A stretch of 64,000 nt of DNA from Symbiodinium natans. Lineage: Eukaryota; Sar; Dinophyceae; Suessiales; Symbiodiniaceae. The DNA lies in the NCBI GenBank assembly GCA_905221605.1, contig CAJNDS010002319.1:129501-193500 (forward strand), in the 5' to 3' direction. The notes below the pieces were generated by a model, which was given only the letters and a program-made list of their open reading frames with translations, was not told the DNA's origin and did not search any database. Below are positions 40,495 through 49,843 of this stretch, in pieces. Made by a program: the position numbers and the translations under genes. Every line of letters begins with the position of its first letter. Positions within the stretch are counted from its first letter, which is position 1.

Positions 40495-40790
40495 CTAAAC
40501 CCTAAACCCTAACCCTAAACCCTAAACCCTAAACCCTAAACCCTAAACCCTAAACCCAGCGGCAGGATCAGGTTGAAGGTCTTGGCCAGGATGATCGTGA
40601 TGAGACCAGGAATTGCCGACCACGCCTCGGCACCCCGATTGGGCTTTCATGTTTCGTCTTTTCTTTGGGTTTAGGGTTTAGGGTTTAGGGTTTAGGGTTT
40701 AGGGTTTAGGGTTTAGGGTTTAGGGTATAGGGTATAGGGTTTAGGGTTTAGGGTTTAGGGTTTAGGGTTTAGGGTTTCAGGTTGAGGGCT
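40495..40790. repeat. CCCTAAA tract, ~110-bp unique island, TTTAGGG tract
   Basis: CCCTAAA (40494-40555), unique 40556-40665, TTTAGGG (40667-40783, with two TATAGGG). The two arrays form a large inverted repeat around the island. Confidence 0.92.
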
Positions 40791-40799
40791 TAGGGGGCT

Positions 40800-42310
40800 T
40801 AGGGGTTTCTGGGGCGGGCACTGGGGCTATATTCGGGGTTTTGGAGCTTCAGGGATTCGGGGTTTGCTGGCTAAATCCACACCTTGGACGTCTGACCGGT
40901 TCATTGCATTGCCTCTATGGGTAGCTCTCTAGATTAGGGTCCTTTTTGGGGTCCTATATATGATACAGTACCATTGAAAATAACGACCCCCAAAGAAACC
41001 CGAACTTACCCCTATTCCTTGCTGAAGATTCTGTGGTGTTGCCGAGTTCCTGCAGTTCGACATGACGCCGACTTTTTGCTGATCGTACTCGGTTTTTTCA
41101 AACGAAACAACACATCTTGACTACAGCGAGCATGGAGCTGTCTGACGTGAAGTTGTCCCAGATATGCGTGCACCATGCAGTGTCACGGTTCTGTAGTGTA
41201 TGGTAGATTGGTGCTCTGCTTTTGGGGAAGTCCCCCATCCTGGGTTGTTTTGCGTTGTGGGTTTTGTGTTTTGTTGGGGAGGGGGCGGGGGGGAACTCAA
41301 CCCTGTTTAGCCACTGGAACCTGCATGCGTCTAGTTGTGGAGCATTCGCGAGCGTGGACATTGGCTGCATGTTAGAGCTGGTGGTGCTGGACATCTGCCA
41401 GCCAAATAACTAATTCCAAACCCTAAACCCTAAACCCCAAACACTGAAGCCCAGACCCTGGACATGGTGCAATGCATCCAGCTGCACAAGCAACGCTCTC
41501 AACTTTTCCACACGCCAGCTACAGTAGCAGCCACTTTGGGGTTCTCCTGGCGTAGTCTTCGTAGCCTGAGGAACAGAGCAAGAAACTGCTTGCGGATGGA
41601 GGCTTCAGGAGACTAAGCCAAAAAAACAAGAATTGCAAGGGCTTCGTGTTCAGGCTGTGGGGCTTCCCTGCCACAATCCTTCGAGCCCGCCCACCAACTT
41701 GTCGCTTTCAAAAGGGTTTAGGGTTTAGGGTTTCGGGATTTGTCATGACCTATTTTCTTCCTTCAGTTGTCAATCCGCTCTTCGGAAGCTCGTGGGCATC
41801 GGGTTTCTGGTATAGTTTGAGATTCCGGCCCTAAACCGTAAACCTCCCTAAGCCGTAGCCGTTGTGGAAGCGGCCTCAAAGTGAAACCCTGGGCATGGAT
41901 CTGGGGTTTAGGGTTTAGGGTTTAGGGTTTAGGGCTTAGGGTTTAGGTGTTTAGGCATATTTCGGGTTTAGGGGGTTAGGCAATTGGATATTGACCGTGC
42001 CCCAATCTTCACAGCAAGAGAACTGACCACATACTGTCGGGAAACCTGAAAGCGTTGGGCTCTTCCGTGACACAAGGAGGGGCCCCCTTACTATACTAAC
42101 TGTCGTTAAGGGACTTATAACCTACGGCCCAGGAGTGTGTTAAGAAATTTTATTAATTAAGAAATCTGGACCTGGACCGGCCACACATTTTAAAATCCAG
42201 GGCCTCGCGGGCTCGCCCAAAAAAATTCCGCCGAGGAAGTATTAAGTAACGTTCTCTGTCATATTTACCAAGAACCCAAGAAACTGCAAGCCTCAAACCC
42301 TCTAATCCCA
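40800..42310. other. Mosaic, no gene recognised
   Basis: MITE E-like arm (40916-40960: GGGTAGCTCTCTAGATTAGG), unique DNA with ORFs on both strands at 41098-41413 (no domain), short TTTAGGG pieces (41714-41735, 41904-41950), a solo E end (42019-42035, GAGAACTGACCACATAC), a MITE A arm remnant (42077-42110), and a K-family remnant (42137-42200). Confidence 0.5.
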
Positions 42311-42312
42311 GG

Positions 42313-42347
42313 GCTCAGGGCTCAGGGCTCAGGGCTCAGGGCGCAGG
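42313..42347 (+). repeat. GGGCTCA heptamer array (first)
   Basis: Four to five GGGCTCA units before MITE M copy 1. A second array (42486-42533) precedes copy 2, so array plus MITE seem to have been duplicated together. Confidence 0.85.
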
Positions 42348-42369
42348 GCGCAGGGGCTTAGGGCTTAGG

Positions 42370-42474
42370 GCGGAAGAGGCCCGGCACAAAAAGTCACCTT
42401 TTTTGAGGTGTTTCAGGCCGGAAAGGCCCAAATAAGGTGACTTTTTGTGCCGGGCTCTGCCGGGCTCTTGCGGG
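42370..42474 (+). mobile_element. MITE family M, copy 1
   Basis: CGGAAGAGGCCCGGCACAAA AAGTCACCTT ... AAGGTGACTTTTTGTGCCGG GC, with inner GTGTTTCAGGCCGGAAAGGC. The right tip is altered (GGGCTCTGCCGGGCTCTTGCGG), otherwise the same as copies 2 and 3. Confidence 0.9.
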
Positions 42475-42558
42475 GAAGCCTTTAAGGGCTCAGGGCTCAG
42501 GGCTCAGGGCTCAGGGCTCAAGGCTCAGGGCTGAGGGCTTCGGGCTTAGGGCTTAGGG

Positions 42559-42654
42559 CGGAAGAGGCCCGGCACAAAAAGTCACCTTTTTTGAAGTGTT
42601 TCAGGCCGGAAAGGCCCAAATAAGGTGACTTTTTGTGCCGGGCCTCTTCCCCGC
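42559..42654 (+). mobile_element. MITE family M, copy 2
   Basis: 96 bp, near-perfect ~29-bp inverted arms (CGGAAGAGGCCCGGCACAAA AAGTCACCTT). It lies ten bases from the target duplication of the LTR element. One base (TTGAAGTG for TTGAGGTG) separates it from copies 1 and 3. Confidence 0.92.
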
Positions 42655-42664
42655 ATTTAGGGTT

Positions 42665-42669
42665 TCGGG
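42665..42669 (+). other. Target-site duplication TCGGG, left copy
   Basis: TCGGG directly before the 5' LTR is repeated directly after the 3' LTR (53138-53142). The original site was a TTTCGGGTTTAGGG tract, that is, variant telomere-like repeat. Confidence 0.9.
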
Positions 42670-42956
42670 TGCGGAGCTGCAACTGGTATTGTAGAAAAGA
42701 GTTAGTGTTGAGAGTTGGAAGGGTTAATGAACCCGGATAACATGTTTGGCTCAAGATGGGCTTGGACAGAAAGCCACAAGTTCAAAAAGTAGTGCCTGGG
42801 TTCTTAGGGTTTGGTAAGGGTGTGGATTCCTTCCCCCTTTCCTTCCCCCCTGGGTTGCTCTTATCCGTGTTCTCGTTTGTTTCTTGGTTCGATCTGGGGA
42901 ATATAGGTTCAGGGCGATTAGGGGAGTTGGTTTCCTTCCCTGGTTGTCCCCCCGTA
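42670..42956 (+). repeat. 5' LTR
   Basis: 287 bp, TGCGGAGCTG...CCCCCCGTA, so TG...TA ends rather than TG...CA. Identical to 52851-53137 in my reading. It contains a spliced-leader-like 3' end at 42745-42755 and TC/CT-rich stretches (CCTTCCCCCTTTCCTTCCCC) that may serve as promoter or polyadenylation region. Confidence 0.95.
42745..42755 (+). promoter_or_regulatory. Spliced-leader-like sequence in the 5' LTR
   Basis: TTTGGCTCAAG equals the last 11 bases of the conserved dinoflagellate spliced leader (CCGTAGCCATTTTGGCTCAAG), preceded by CCGGATAACATG, which keeps part of the leader's 5' half. It could be a relic left when a trans-spliced RNA was copied back, or it may now be a transcription or splicing signal. 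Confidence 0.6.
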
Positions 42957-42973
42957 GGTTATGAGCCCAAATT
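42957..42973 (+). other. Primer-binding site, half-tRNA-Met type
   Basis: GGTTATGAGCCCAAATT starts at the first base after the LTR. It is complementary to GGGCTCATAACC, the anticodon stem-loop of a methionine (initiator-type) tRNA with anticodon CAT, not to a tRNA 3' end. Drosophila copia and yeast Ty5 use the same half-tRNA strategy. Confidence 0.75.
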
Positions 42974-43023
42974 AGGTTCCCTGCGGTTAAGTGTTCTTTC
43001 AAGGTTTTTGGGATTAAGAAGCA

Positions 43024-44340
43024 ATGCCTTCTCCCAAACGATGGCTCCAGCCTTCCTCGGATGGTGGACAGAATGGTGGAGCTGGAAACGGTGCAGCTGA
43101 GTCTCTGGGTGAAAGGACGGTGCTGGAAGAGGTGATGCCTGGCGCTGAAGAACATCTGGAAGAGGCCTTGGTTGCAGAATACTCCAATGTGGGTATAAAT
43201 CCCAATGTGGATATGGTTAGCAATGCTGAAGCTGAAGGACGTGCTGTTTCTGTATCGCCAAAGCCTGGTGAAAAAAGGAGCTGGGACGCGACTGGTGGTA
43301 TAGACCGTGAAATGGAGGTGACTGTTTTACGCGTGTTGCACAAACATGGGTACCAGCCGTCTACTTCGACTTCGGGCCGAATGATTGACCAAGGGTCTCA
43401 GACCAATCTGAGTGGAGAAGTGCTGCAAGCTGCCAGGAGGCCTCTGAACAAGATTAAAGGGGATCCCTCGGCGAGTTCCCTGGGTGGTGGAAGCGGTTAC
43501 GAACAGAAGGGTGCGGACAGCTTTGAAGCCGCGCCAACTGCTGAATATGCCATGGGGGAAGAGGAGATCTTACAGATGGAGGCTGAAAGGTTGCGCCAGT
43601 TGTCAGAAGAAGAGGATGAGATGCGTCAAGTCTCTGAAAGGGATGGTTTTCGGAAAGATGAGCATCTGATCGAAGCGTGCGATGGGACAACGTGGGAATG
43701 GCACTTCCATGAAGATGGGAGACAATATTACTACTGCCTGGATACGCAGGAAAGCAAGTGGACATTGCCGGTTGTAGGTGAAAAGATGAAGAGTGACGAG
43801 GTGGTTGGGTCTCCTTCGGGCAATGAGCTGGAAATGGAGGCGGCACTGGGTTCTTCATCCTCTACTCCGAAGACTGAGTCTACGAGGGCGTTCCAGGGTA
43901 GTGTAAATAGTGTAGGTGAAAAAGATTTTTCCTCTACTATCAGGGATAGCGGTCCTAGGGCTGGTGGTGACGCCCCGACCTCGGGTTCTCCTGATGAGGA
44001 GGGGATTCCTGGAAACCGAGCCGACATCGCTGGAGCTCAACACCTGGATCGGGAAGAAACGGAAGCGCTTTCTGAGGGTGTGGCAGCGGTGGAATCGGTA
44101 GGTCCAGAAGAAAAAATTCCCAATGTGGAGATCGGAACTGTGTCGGCTGCAGAAGAGCGAGTGGTGGATGTGGTACCTGTCGTTCAGGAAGGTGGTCCTG
44201 GAGATTCGGAAGACGGAGGGAAAAAGTTGTGTGTTGCGACTGAGGAGGTCTCTTCGTTTGGTGCCAAGATTCCTGCCATTCAAGGGGAAAAAGAAGCTTC
44301 TGGAATAGCTGGAGACACGGAAGATCTGAAATTGGTAGGA
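43024..44340 (+). CDS. Retroelement Gag-like protein, N-terminal part with WW domain
   Basis: The ORF opens at the first ATG after the primer site (MPSPKRWLQPSSDGG) and runs on to 44616, but the retroelement-derived part probably ends near 44340, where the nested element begins. Residues ~217-250 form a WW-like domain: TTWEWHFHEDGRQYYYCLDT then QESKWTLP, with two tryptophans about 25 residues apart, the central YYY and the closing P. The rest is acidic, low-complexity sequence. WW domains bind proline-rich peptides; here it may link Gag molecules or host factors (inference). No protease or zinc finger in this part. Confidence 0.72.
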
Positions 44341-44540
44341 GCGCCTGTAGCGCGCCGTGTGTTTTTGGGCATGGCCAGAATGTGGAATGTGCTGAAACCC
44401 AGGCAAAACGCACATGTCTGCTTAAGAATTGCTATGTTGCAGGGGCCGAAAGTGTGTAACAGTGTCTATTTTCGGGCGACCATGACGTTCCCGCCTAGGC
44501 AAAAAGCACATTTTGCTGCGGAGTGTCTGAGAAACTTTGT

Positions 44541-44900
44541 TCAGCTGCATCTGTTGGCAGCTTGGCACAGCTTGGAGAGAGCTGTGAACACATCTGTGTG
44601 CATTCGTCGGAACTGAAACTGTCTTATGTACTTCCAGATGCGATCTGCATTCGCTTCGCGATGGCATCCGTCGCTCTTTTTGTTATGCATCCCCTTGGGG
44701 ATGCTTGCCTTGACATGCATCCAAACACGATCGATCTGTTGTGTTCCGGCTAGGCTCGAAGCCCCTTTGCGTGGCTTGCGGCGCAGAGCACGAGTGAAAA
44801 TGGACTTGTTATGCTTCACATGAACGAAGGCCATTCGTTTTCCTTGCCGGACTGCTGCGCGATCCCAGGCCATCGCACCATCGGCATAGCACGTTGCCTG
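44541..44900 (-). pseudogene. IS1595/Merlin-like transposase, C-terminal part
   Basis: On the minus strand the frame reads DGAMAWDRA (from just before the ATG at 44873), FVHVKHNKSIFTRAL, then SSLAGTQQIDRVWMHVKASI and IWKYIRQFQFRR. H..N..F...(..)GTQ.ID..W..(L/V)K..IP and W.Y.R.F.FR are the conserved closing blocks of ISXO2/IS1595-type transposases, which are frequent in dinoflagellate genomes. The N-terminal part is in another frame or exon at 44936-45442. It runs opposite to the host retroelement. Confidence 0.72.
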
Positions 44901-44935
44901 TCATTGAGAGGGTGAAGCACGCAAAGCTCAACCGT

Positions 44936-45442
44936 TCATTGCAAACCTATATTTCTCAACCCTAAACCCTCAACACGGTCCTGACTGCGAATCCGTTTGA
45001 GCAGACGTGTGCAGAGAACATCCTCGCAGCTCTCGGGCGGCGGCACGGAGCCAGCAGGAACTAAGCGCAAAGGAGCTGGAACAAAGACACATTTCTGCGT
45101 CCCGCGCTGCGTGGCCCCCAGCGCACGCAGGTGCAGAAGGAAGTAGTCCGGCGATGCTTGGTGCGCATGCTTCGCCTGCCACTCTTGCACCAAGTTCGCA
45201 TATGTCTTTGACCATCTGGAGACCCGCAAGGTGCGCAGACAAGTCCCATCTACTTCGACCGCCTTGTCCAGCATCGTGCGTGCATTGAGCTTCTCACTTG
45301 CTGCAGCCTCCAGGCTTCGCACTGCTTCAAGAAACCGTGAAGTTGGCTTGTACGTCGTGCCCAAACTGCGAGCCAAGGCATACGGAGTCGATGCCTGCAA
45401 CAATCCGTTTGCATGGTTGAGGGCTAAAGGTCTAGGGTCCAA
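44936..45442 (-). pseudogene. IS1595/Merlin-like transposase, N-terminal part
   Basis: 168 codons on the minus strand. Residues ~18-45 look like the helix-turn-helix-like segment (ASTPYALARSLGTTYKPTSR F), and AVEVDGTCLRTLRV matches the V(E)VD(G/E)T..R block that carries the first catalytic aspartate of the family. The frame ends at 44936 and the protein seems to continue at 44900-44541 after a short gap (intron or frameshift). Upstream lie CCCTAAA repeats, so no promoter is evident. Confidence 0.62.
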
Positions 45443-45460
45443 GGCAAAGAAGATTTTCCT

Positions 45461-45632
45461 AAACCCTAAACCCTAAACCCTACACCGCAAACCCTAAACC
45501 CTAGACCCTAAACCCTAAACCGTTTTTCCTAAACCCTACACCGCAAACCCTAAACCCTAAACCCTAAACCCTAAACCGCAAACCTGAAACCTGAAACCTG
45601 AAACCTAAACCCTAAACTGTAAACCCTAATTT
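45461..45632 (-). repeat. CCCTAAA tract inside the nested element
   Basis: CCCTAAA heptamers with a ~45-bp duplicated segment (TTTTCCTAAACCCTACACCG occurs at about 45456 and 45523) and CCTGAAA copies at the right end. Confidence 0.92.
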
Positions 45633-45639
45633 GATTTGA

Positions 45640-46700
45640 GGAGGCACGGGGCTTAAGGGATTCGACAGTGGCCAGGCCTGCTTCCCAAAACCGGCAGTGC
45701 TCAGGCTTAAAGCTGCCTGCAACTGCATGGGTGTCCAAGGTTGCCTGCTGACATCTGGCAACCAGGAAGCCTCCGGCAGCTGACAAAGTAGAGCGTGCTC
45801 TCTGAGGCGGCGTGGTTGGCGCGACTTCCGTGGCAACGTCCATGTCAGAAATACTTTCCGGAATCCACTGCGAAAAGGTGGTCGGAATGCTCCACAAGCT
45901 TGCGTCTCCAAACCTTGCAGATATCATCCGTGCATGTTTCTTCGCCTCCGCCGCAACCGCTCCAGTCACCAAGCCGGCCAGCAGGAGCTGGCAGGCCATC
46001 TGGCCAAGTTGTGGAGCAACCTGTACCAACGTCTTCCAGGGTAGACCTCCTGGCACTCTCAAGAAAAAACCCGAAAGCCGAAACCCTTCACACAACTAAA
46101 ACCCAAAGCCAGCGACAAGTCCTAAAACCCAAAGCCAGCGACAAGTCTTTGGAGCCACGGTCCTCGACGACTGTCATTGAACATTGTGTCCAGTGTAAAC
46201 TTCTCCGGCTGGCCCAACGGCAAGCACATTACCTGAAGCAGAAGAAATGAAATCAAACGAACATGACTTCCTTCAATTGCAAGTTCAAAAAGAGATTGCA
46301 AGAGTCTGCTGTGATGTGCAAGCAGGGGGCAAAAAGGTGATCCTGCAACTCATCGCAAGAGAAAGTGCAGAAGCCGGTGCCAAGCAAGGGTCGAGGCAGA
46401 ACTCTGACGTGGCTCTGACCCTGGCGAAGAAGCAAAAGCGCAGCCAAGGCCACAGGAAGAAACGGGCTCATGGCGTCATGGAGTGGTTCAGTGTCGAGAA
46501 GAAAAAAGGCTGCAGACAAACCAAGTAAGGCGGAAAAGCGCCCCAAAACATGACGGACATGCAAGAAGAAGAGTCCTGGAGAGTGAGGCCGTGCGAGCGC
46601 AGACGCCAAGCATCAGAGATGCGAGAGGACCAGCCAAGGACGAGATCCTCGGCAACCTCCATGACTACCCAGGATCTAAGGCCTAAGGAGAAGCACGGTG
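45640..46700. other. Interior of nested element, ORFs on both strands
   Basis: Minus ORF 45571-46095 (LPWKTLVQVAPQLGQMACQL...) and plus ORFs 45795-46250, 46247-46528 and 46483-46686 overlap. The plus frame at 46247 is Lys/Arg/Gln-rich (AKKQKRSQGHRKKRAHG). None has a recognised domain; one may be an accessory or 5' exon of the transposase gene. AAAGCCAGCGACAAGTC occurs twice (46105 and 46131). Confidence 0.4.
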
Positions 46701-46976
46701 GACTGTCCTGGAAAGACAGAAGAGCCGAATTTGCAGCTCATGGTTTTGGAGCTTCAGGCTTGGGGCTTGCACAATGTCTTCTGTGGCCGAAAGAATGAGC
46801 TTAGGGAGCTTCAGGTTTCGGGCTATGGAAGGAGCTGCAGTTTAACCTTGAGGAGCTTGAAGTTTCGGGCTTGTACAAAGACTCTTGAGGAGCTTGAAGT
46901 TTCGGGAAGTTTCGGGCTTGTAGAAGGACGGTTAGGGAGTTTGATGTTGAGGAGAAGCGGGACCAGGTTTAGAATT

Positions 46977-47010
<34 letters not shown>

Positions 47011-47068
47011 CCTCTCCCCCCCACCCCTCCCCAGAAGCAAGCGAACGCGCCCGGCGCGCAAGAGGCGC

Positions 47069-47437
47069 TGCCACCAAAAATGAGGCCTGGAGCGCCAATG
47101 ATGCGCGGGTCAATGCGCCAGATAGTACCTGGAGTGCGAAGGAAGCACGGGTTGAGGTGCATATGGTGTCACGTTCCACGGGCGACTGCAACAATGGGGC
47201 GCAGGTCTCCGCAGCAGCTGATGATGGAGGTTCACAGGTGGACGCACTGGTGCAACCTGAAGTTAGCCGCGAGGAACGAAATGACAAGGGCTACACCGGA
47301 GCCGATGAGGCAGCTGTGGTCAATGATGGTGGCAATTCTCCTTTGGAAACCATGGAACCAAAGGAGCCTGCGGTGGAAGAAAGTGTGCCTGCCGTGGATG
47401 ATCAACTCAATCGCCCTGCAGTGGAAGAAAAATTTGC
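47069..47437 (+). CDS. Gag-like protein, segment after the nested element
   Basis: The open frame (part of ORF 46698-47471) is acidic and Ala/Glu/Val-rich (AAADDGGSQVDALVQPEV, EPKEPAVEESVPAVDDQL). It resembles the acidic linker in the N-terminal part, so it probably continues the same protein. The frame is lost near 47435 at GAAGAAAAATTTG, where one extra A would explain the shift into the next segment. Confidence 0.55.
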
Positions 47438-48257
47438 CTGCTGCAGAAGGTGTGACAAAGGACTCCAATGATGGGTCCACTCCCATGAAGGGAGAAGTGT
47501 TGCCGTCTGGAAGTTCGCCGGAAGTCGACACCGAGCGAACTGCAGCAGATGAGGCAAAGCCTTTGGCGGAAAAAAAGGGAGGTCCTGAAATCCAGGAGCA
47601 CAAAGGAGATGAGCCTGTGGGACTCGTGGAGCAGGACGAGCAGTGTGACCCAAAGGTGAAGACAAAGGATGCGCCAGGAGCCGATGATACAGAGATGGTT
47701 TCTGAAGAGCATGCAAAGAAAGTGCCCCGAGCGGGAGCCTTGGAATCACCTGGGAAACATTGCTATCAAGAGGGAGATGAGATCATGGGTCTAGTGCGCT
47801 GCATCAATGGGTATGGAGCCTTTTTGGACCATGGTGATGTGAATGTATTGGTTCCTGCAGAAGGGAACAATACATGTCAGTTCAGATTTGGTGATACTGT
47901 CAATGGAACAGTGAAACGAGTGGAAGATGATGGTACCATAATCTTGGACACCTTTCTGGTTTTGGAAGAGGACGTGGAGGACTCTTCTTCTACGCTGCGT
48001 AAATGGAAACCCAGCGACTGGAGTACGTGGTGGACGGATTCATGGTATGCTGGTCAATGGTACCAAGATTCCAACAGTCAATGGGACTGGAAACAGGAGG
48101 AAGAGCAACCCGATGAAGGGCTTGTGGTACAGGAGTTATCCTCAGAAGAACGAGAGGAAAGGCAACTTTATGGAGAAAAGATCTATAAAGCTCTTCTTGA
48201 GAATGGAAACGAAGATGAGGCCTATGTTGGAAAAATCACTGGGATGCTGTTGGGTCG
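47438..48257 (+). CDS. Gag-like protein: S1-like and MLLE-like domains
   Basis: Continues one frame over from the previous segment. At 47773-47960 it reads GDEIMGLVRCINGYGAFLDH, NVLVPAEG.., FGDTVNGTVKRVEDDGTI: the G..V.G.V..I..YGAF.D.G....L.P......GD.V.G.V..V pattern of an S1 RNA-binding domain. A Trp-rich stretch follows (WSTWWTDSWYAGQWY). At 48150-48257, RQLYGEKIYKALLENG and YVGKITGMLLG match the MLLE (PABC) domain of poly(A)-binding protein, whose core is KITGMLLE. The remainder of that domain (ECVADHAFLNAEARRAYGIL) lies in the next frame, so a one-base loss near GGGTCGCCC is likely. Confidence 0.65.
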
Positions 48258-49843
48258 CCCAAGGAGTGTGTTGCAGATCATGCATTCCTCAATGCGGAAG
48301 CTCGGCGCGCGTATGGCATCTTGCAAAATGATGGTTGGAAGCCTGATGGTACAGAAAGCACAGGCTTGGGAAAGTTAACCACTTTTTCCCGAAAACAGTA
48401 CCACAACGCGCTTTTCGAACTGGCATGCAGAAAAAGGAGATTTACTCGACCAGTTGTGGGTGAAGCGGTGGCAACGGTGCTGAATCAAGGGGAAGATGAG
48501 TTTTGGAACGCGCTTTGGTTGGACACCAAGCTATTTTTGCAGGAGCTTGATGGTGCAGTGCAATCCATGAGCAAAAGGGAGAACAAGCCAATGGAAGCCT
48601 ACATGGACCCTGACCAGTACAAAAAGGCTCACATGACTCCACAGACTGTGTCACCTGGATACAGCAAACTGTGCAAGTTCTTCAATAAGGGAAGGTGTCG
48701 CAATGGCGATGGGTGTCCCTATGAGCATCGTCGTTATGGTGAAGGTTGGCCAGAAGGGGGGTCAACTGATCCAAAGAACAGCCAAGAAGCTGATGATGAG
48801 GATGGGAACATCGGTGACCCTCCCACAGAGGAAGGTACAGTGGATGAGGCACAGCAGGAGCGGGAGGATTTAGCCTTCCGGGCCAAGTACAATTTTGGCA
48901 AAGGTGCATCAAAGGGTGAACCTACGTCGGGTGAGCCAAAAGGTCGTCTGTGTCTGTATTACAATCAAGGTGGTTGTAAATATGGGACTACATGCAGGTA
49001 TCTTCACAACGATGACATAGCATTGGAAGGGACTTGGGAGCCCGGCAAATCTTGGGACAATGCTTCCAGGAAGGCACTAAGGGACGCAGGGTTCCACCAT
49101 TGCTGTTTCGATTATTACCTCAGAGGACGTTGCCGGAAAGGATCAAATTTCTGCAAGTACTCCCACGACGAGATGTCAGATGAGCGGCTGACGCTCCTGA
49201 AACACTTGGTACAGGTGGCCAATCAGGTCCGGTTTGAAAAGGAGAGAGGATGGGAAATTTCGGACAGAAGCACTTTTCAGCCACCTGCGAGTGGGGGAGC
49301 TGAATCTTCCTCATCCTCGGCACCAAAAGCGCTGCAAATGACCAATGTGTCACAAAAAGAAGGTGAAAAAGGTATTCTGGATGAAGCAGAAGCTGATGAA
49401 CAAAAGAATTCGGTGGCTGAATCCACTGGTACTCGGCTTCAAAATCCGGAGGAGCCAATTGAAAATTGGATGGCTCGCAACGAACACCTGTGGGTGTATA
49501 CCCCTCATGTAAGTGAGGTGATGATTACACTTGGTGTGACCAATGTGTCGGACTTGCAAGAGTTCATCTTTGTGGAAGATTTGGTTGACAAAGGGATCAA
49601 CAAAGTGACCGCATGCAAAATTCTGCAATTGGTTGGTGATGTCCGATATCGTCCGGGAGGACCGGAAAAAGCAGTTCCTTCTGATGCATCTGTACGGGTA
49701 CAACAATCTTCTGGGAGCAAAGGAACTGGAAGAGCGGCGGTGCGAACCCTCACTCAGGTGCGTGAAGCTGAAGACTCCGGTGCAAAAACCATGCCGAGAG
49801 GCTCCTATCGGGAGCTTTTTGATAAGGTCAGGTACCGTGATGC
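48258..49843 (+). CDS. Gag-like protein: three CCCH zinc fingers and SAM-like region
   Basis: One frame (listed ORF 48321-50072). CCCH fingers: CKFFNKGRCRNGDGCPYEH (C-x7-C-x5-C-x3-H, about 48672-48728), CLYYNQGGCKYGTTCRYLH (about 48952-49008) and CFDYYLRGRCRKGSNFCKYSH cut here at C-x8-C-x6-C-x3-H (about 49105-49167). CCCH fingers bind RNA, fitting a Gag role in packaging. Residues coded at about 49500-49640 (VSEVMITLGVTNVSDLQEFI ... VTACKILQLV) resemble a SAM-type helical bundle. The frame shifts near 49844. Confidence 0.75.

Larger units (their letters stand above)
44338..47071 (-). mobile_element. Nested IS1595/Merlin-like DNA element
   Basis: Transposase fragments on the minus strand interrupt the Gag-like reading. 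Putative terminal inverted repeats are AGCGCCTGTAGCGCGCCG at 44340-44357 and its complement-like CGGCGCGCAAGAGGCGCT at 47052-47069 (18 bp, two mismatches). I see no clean 8-9-bp target duplication, so the ends are provisional. The element contains CCCTAAA tracts (45461-45632) and a ~28-base C run (46979-47006). Confidence 0.55.
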
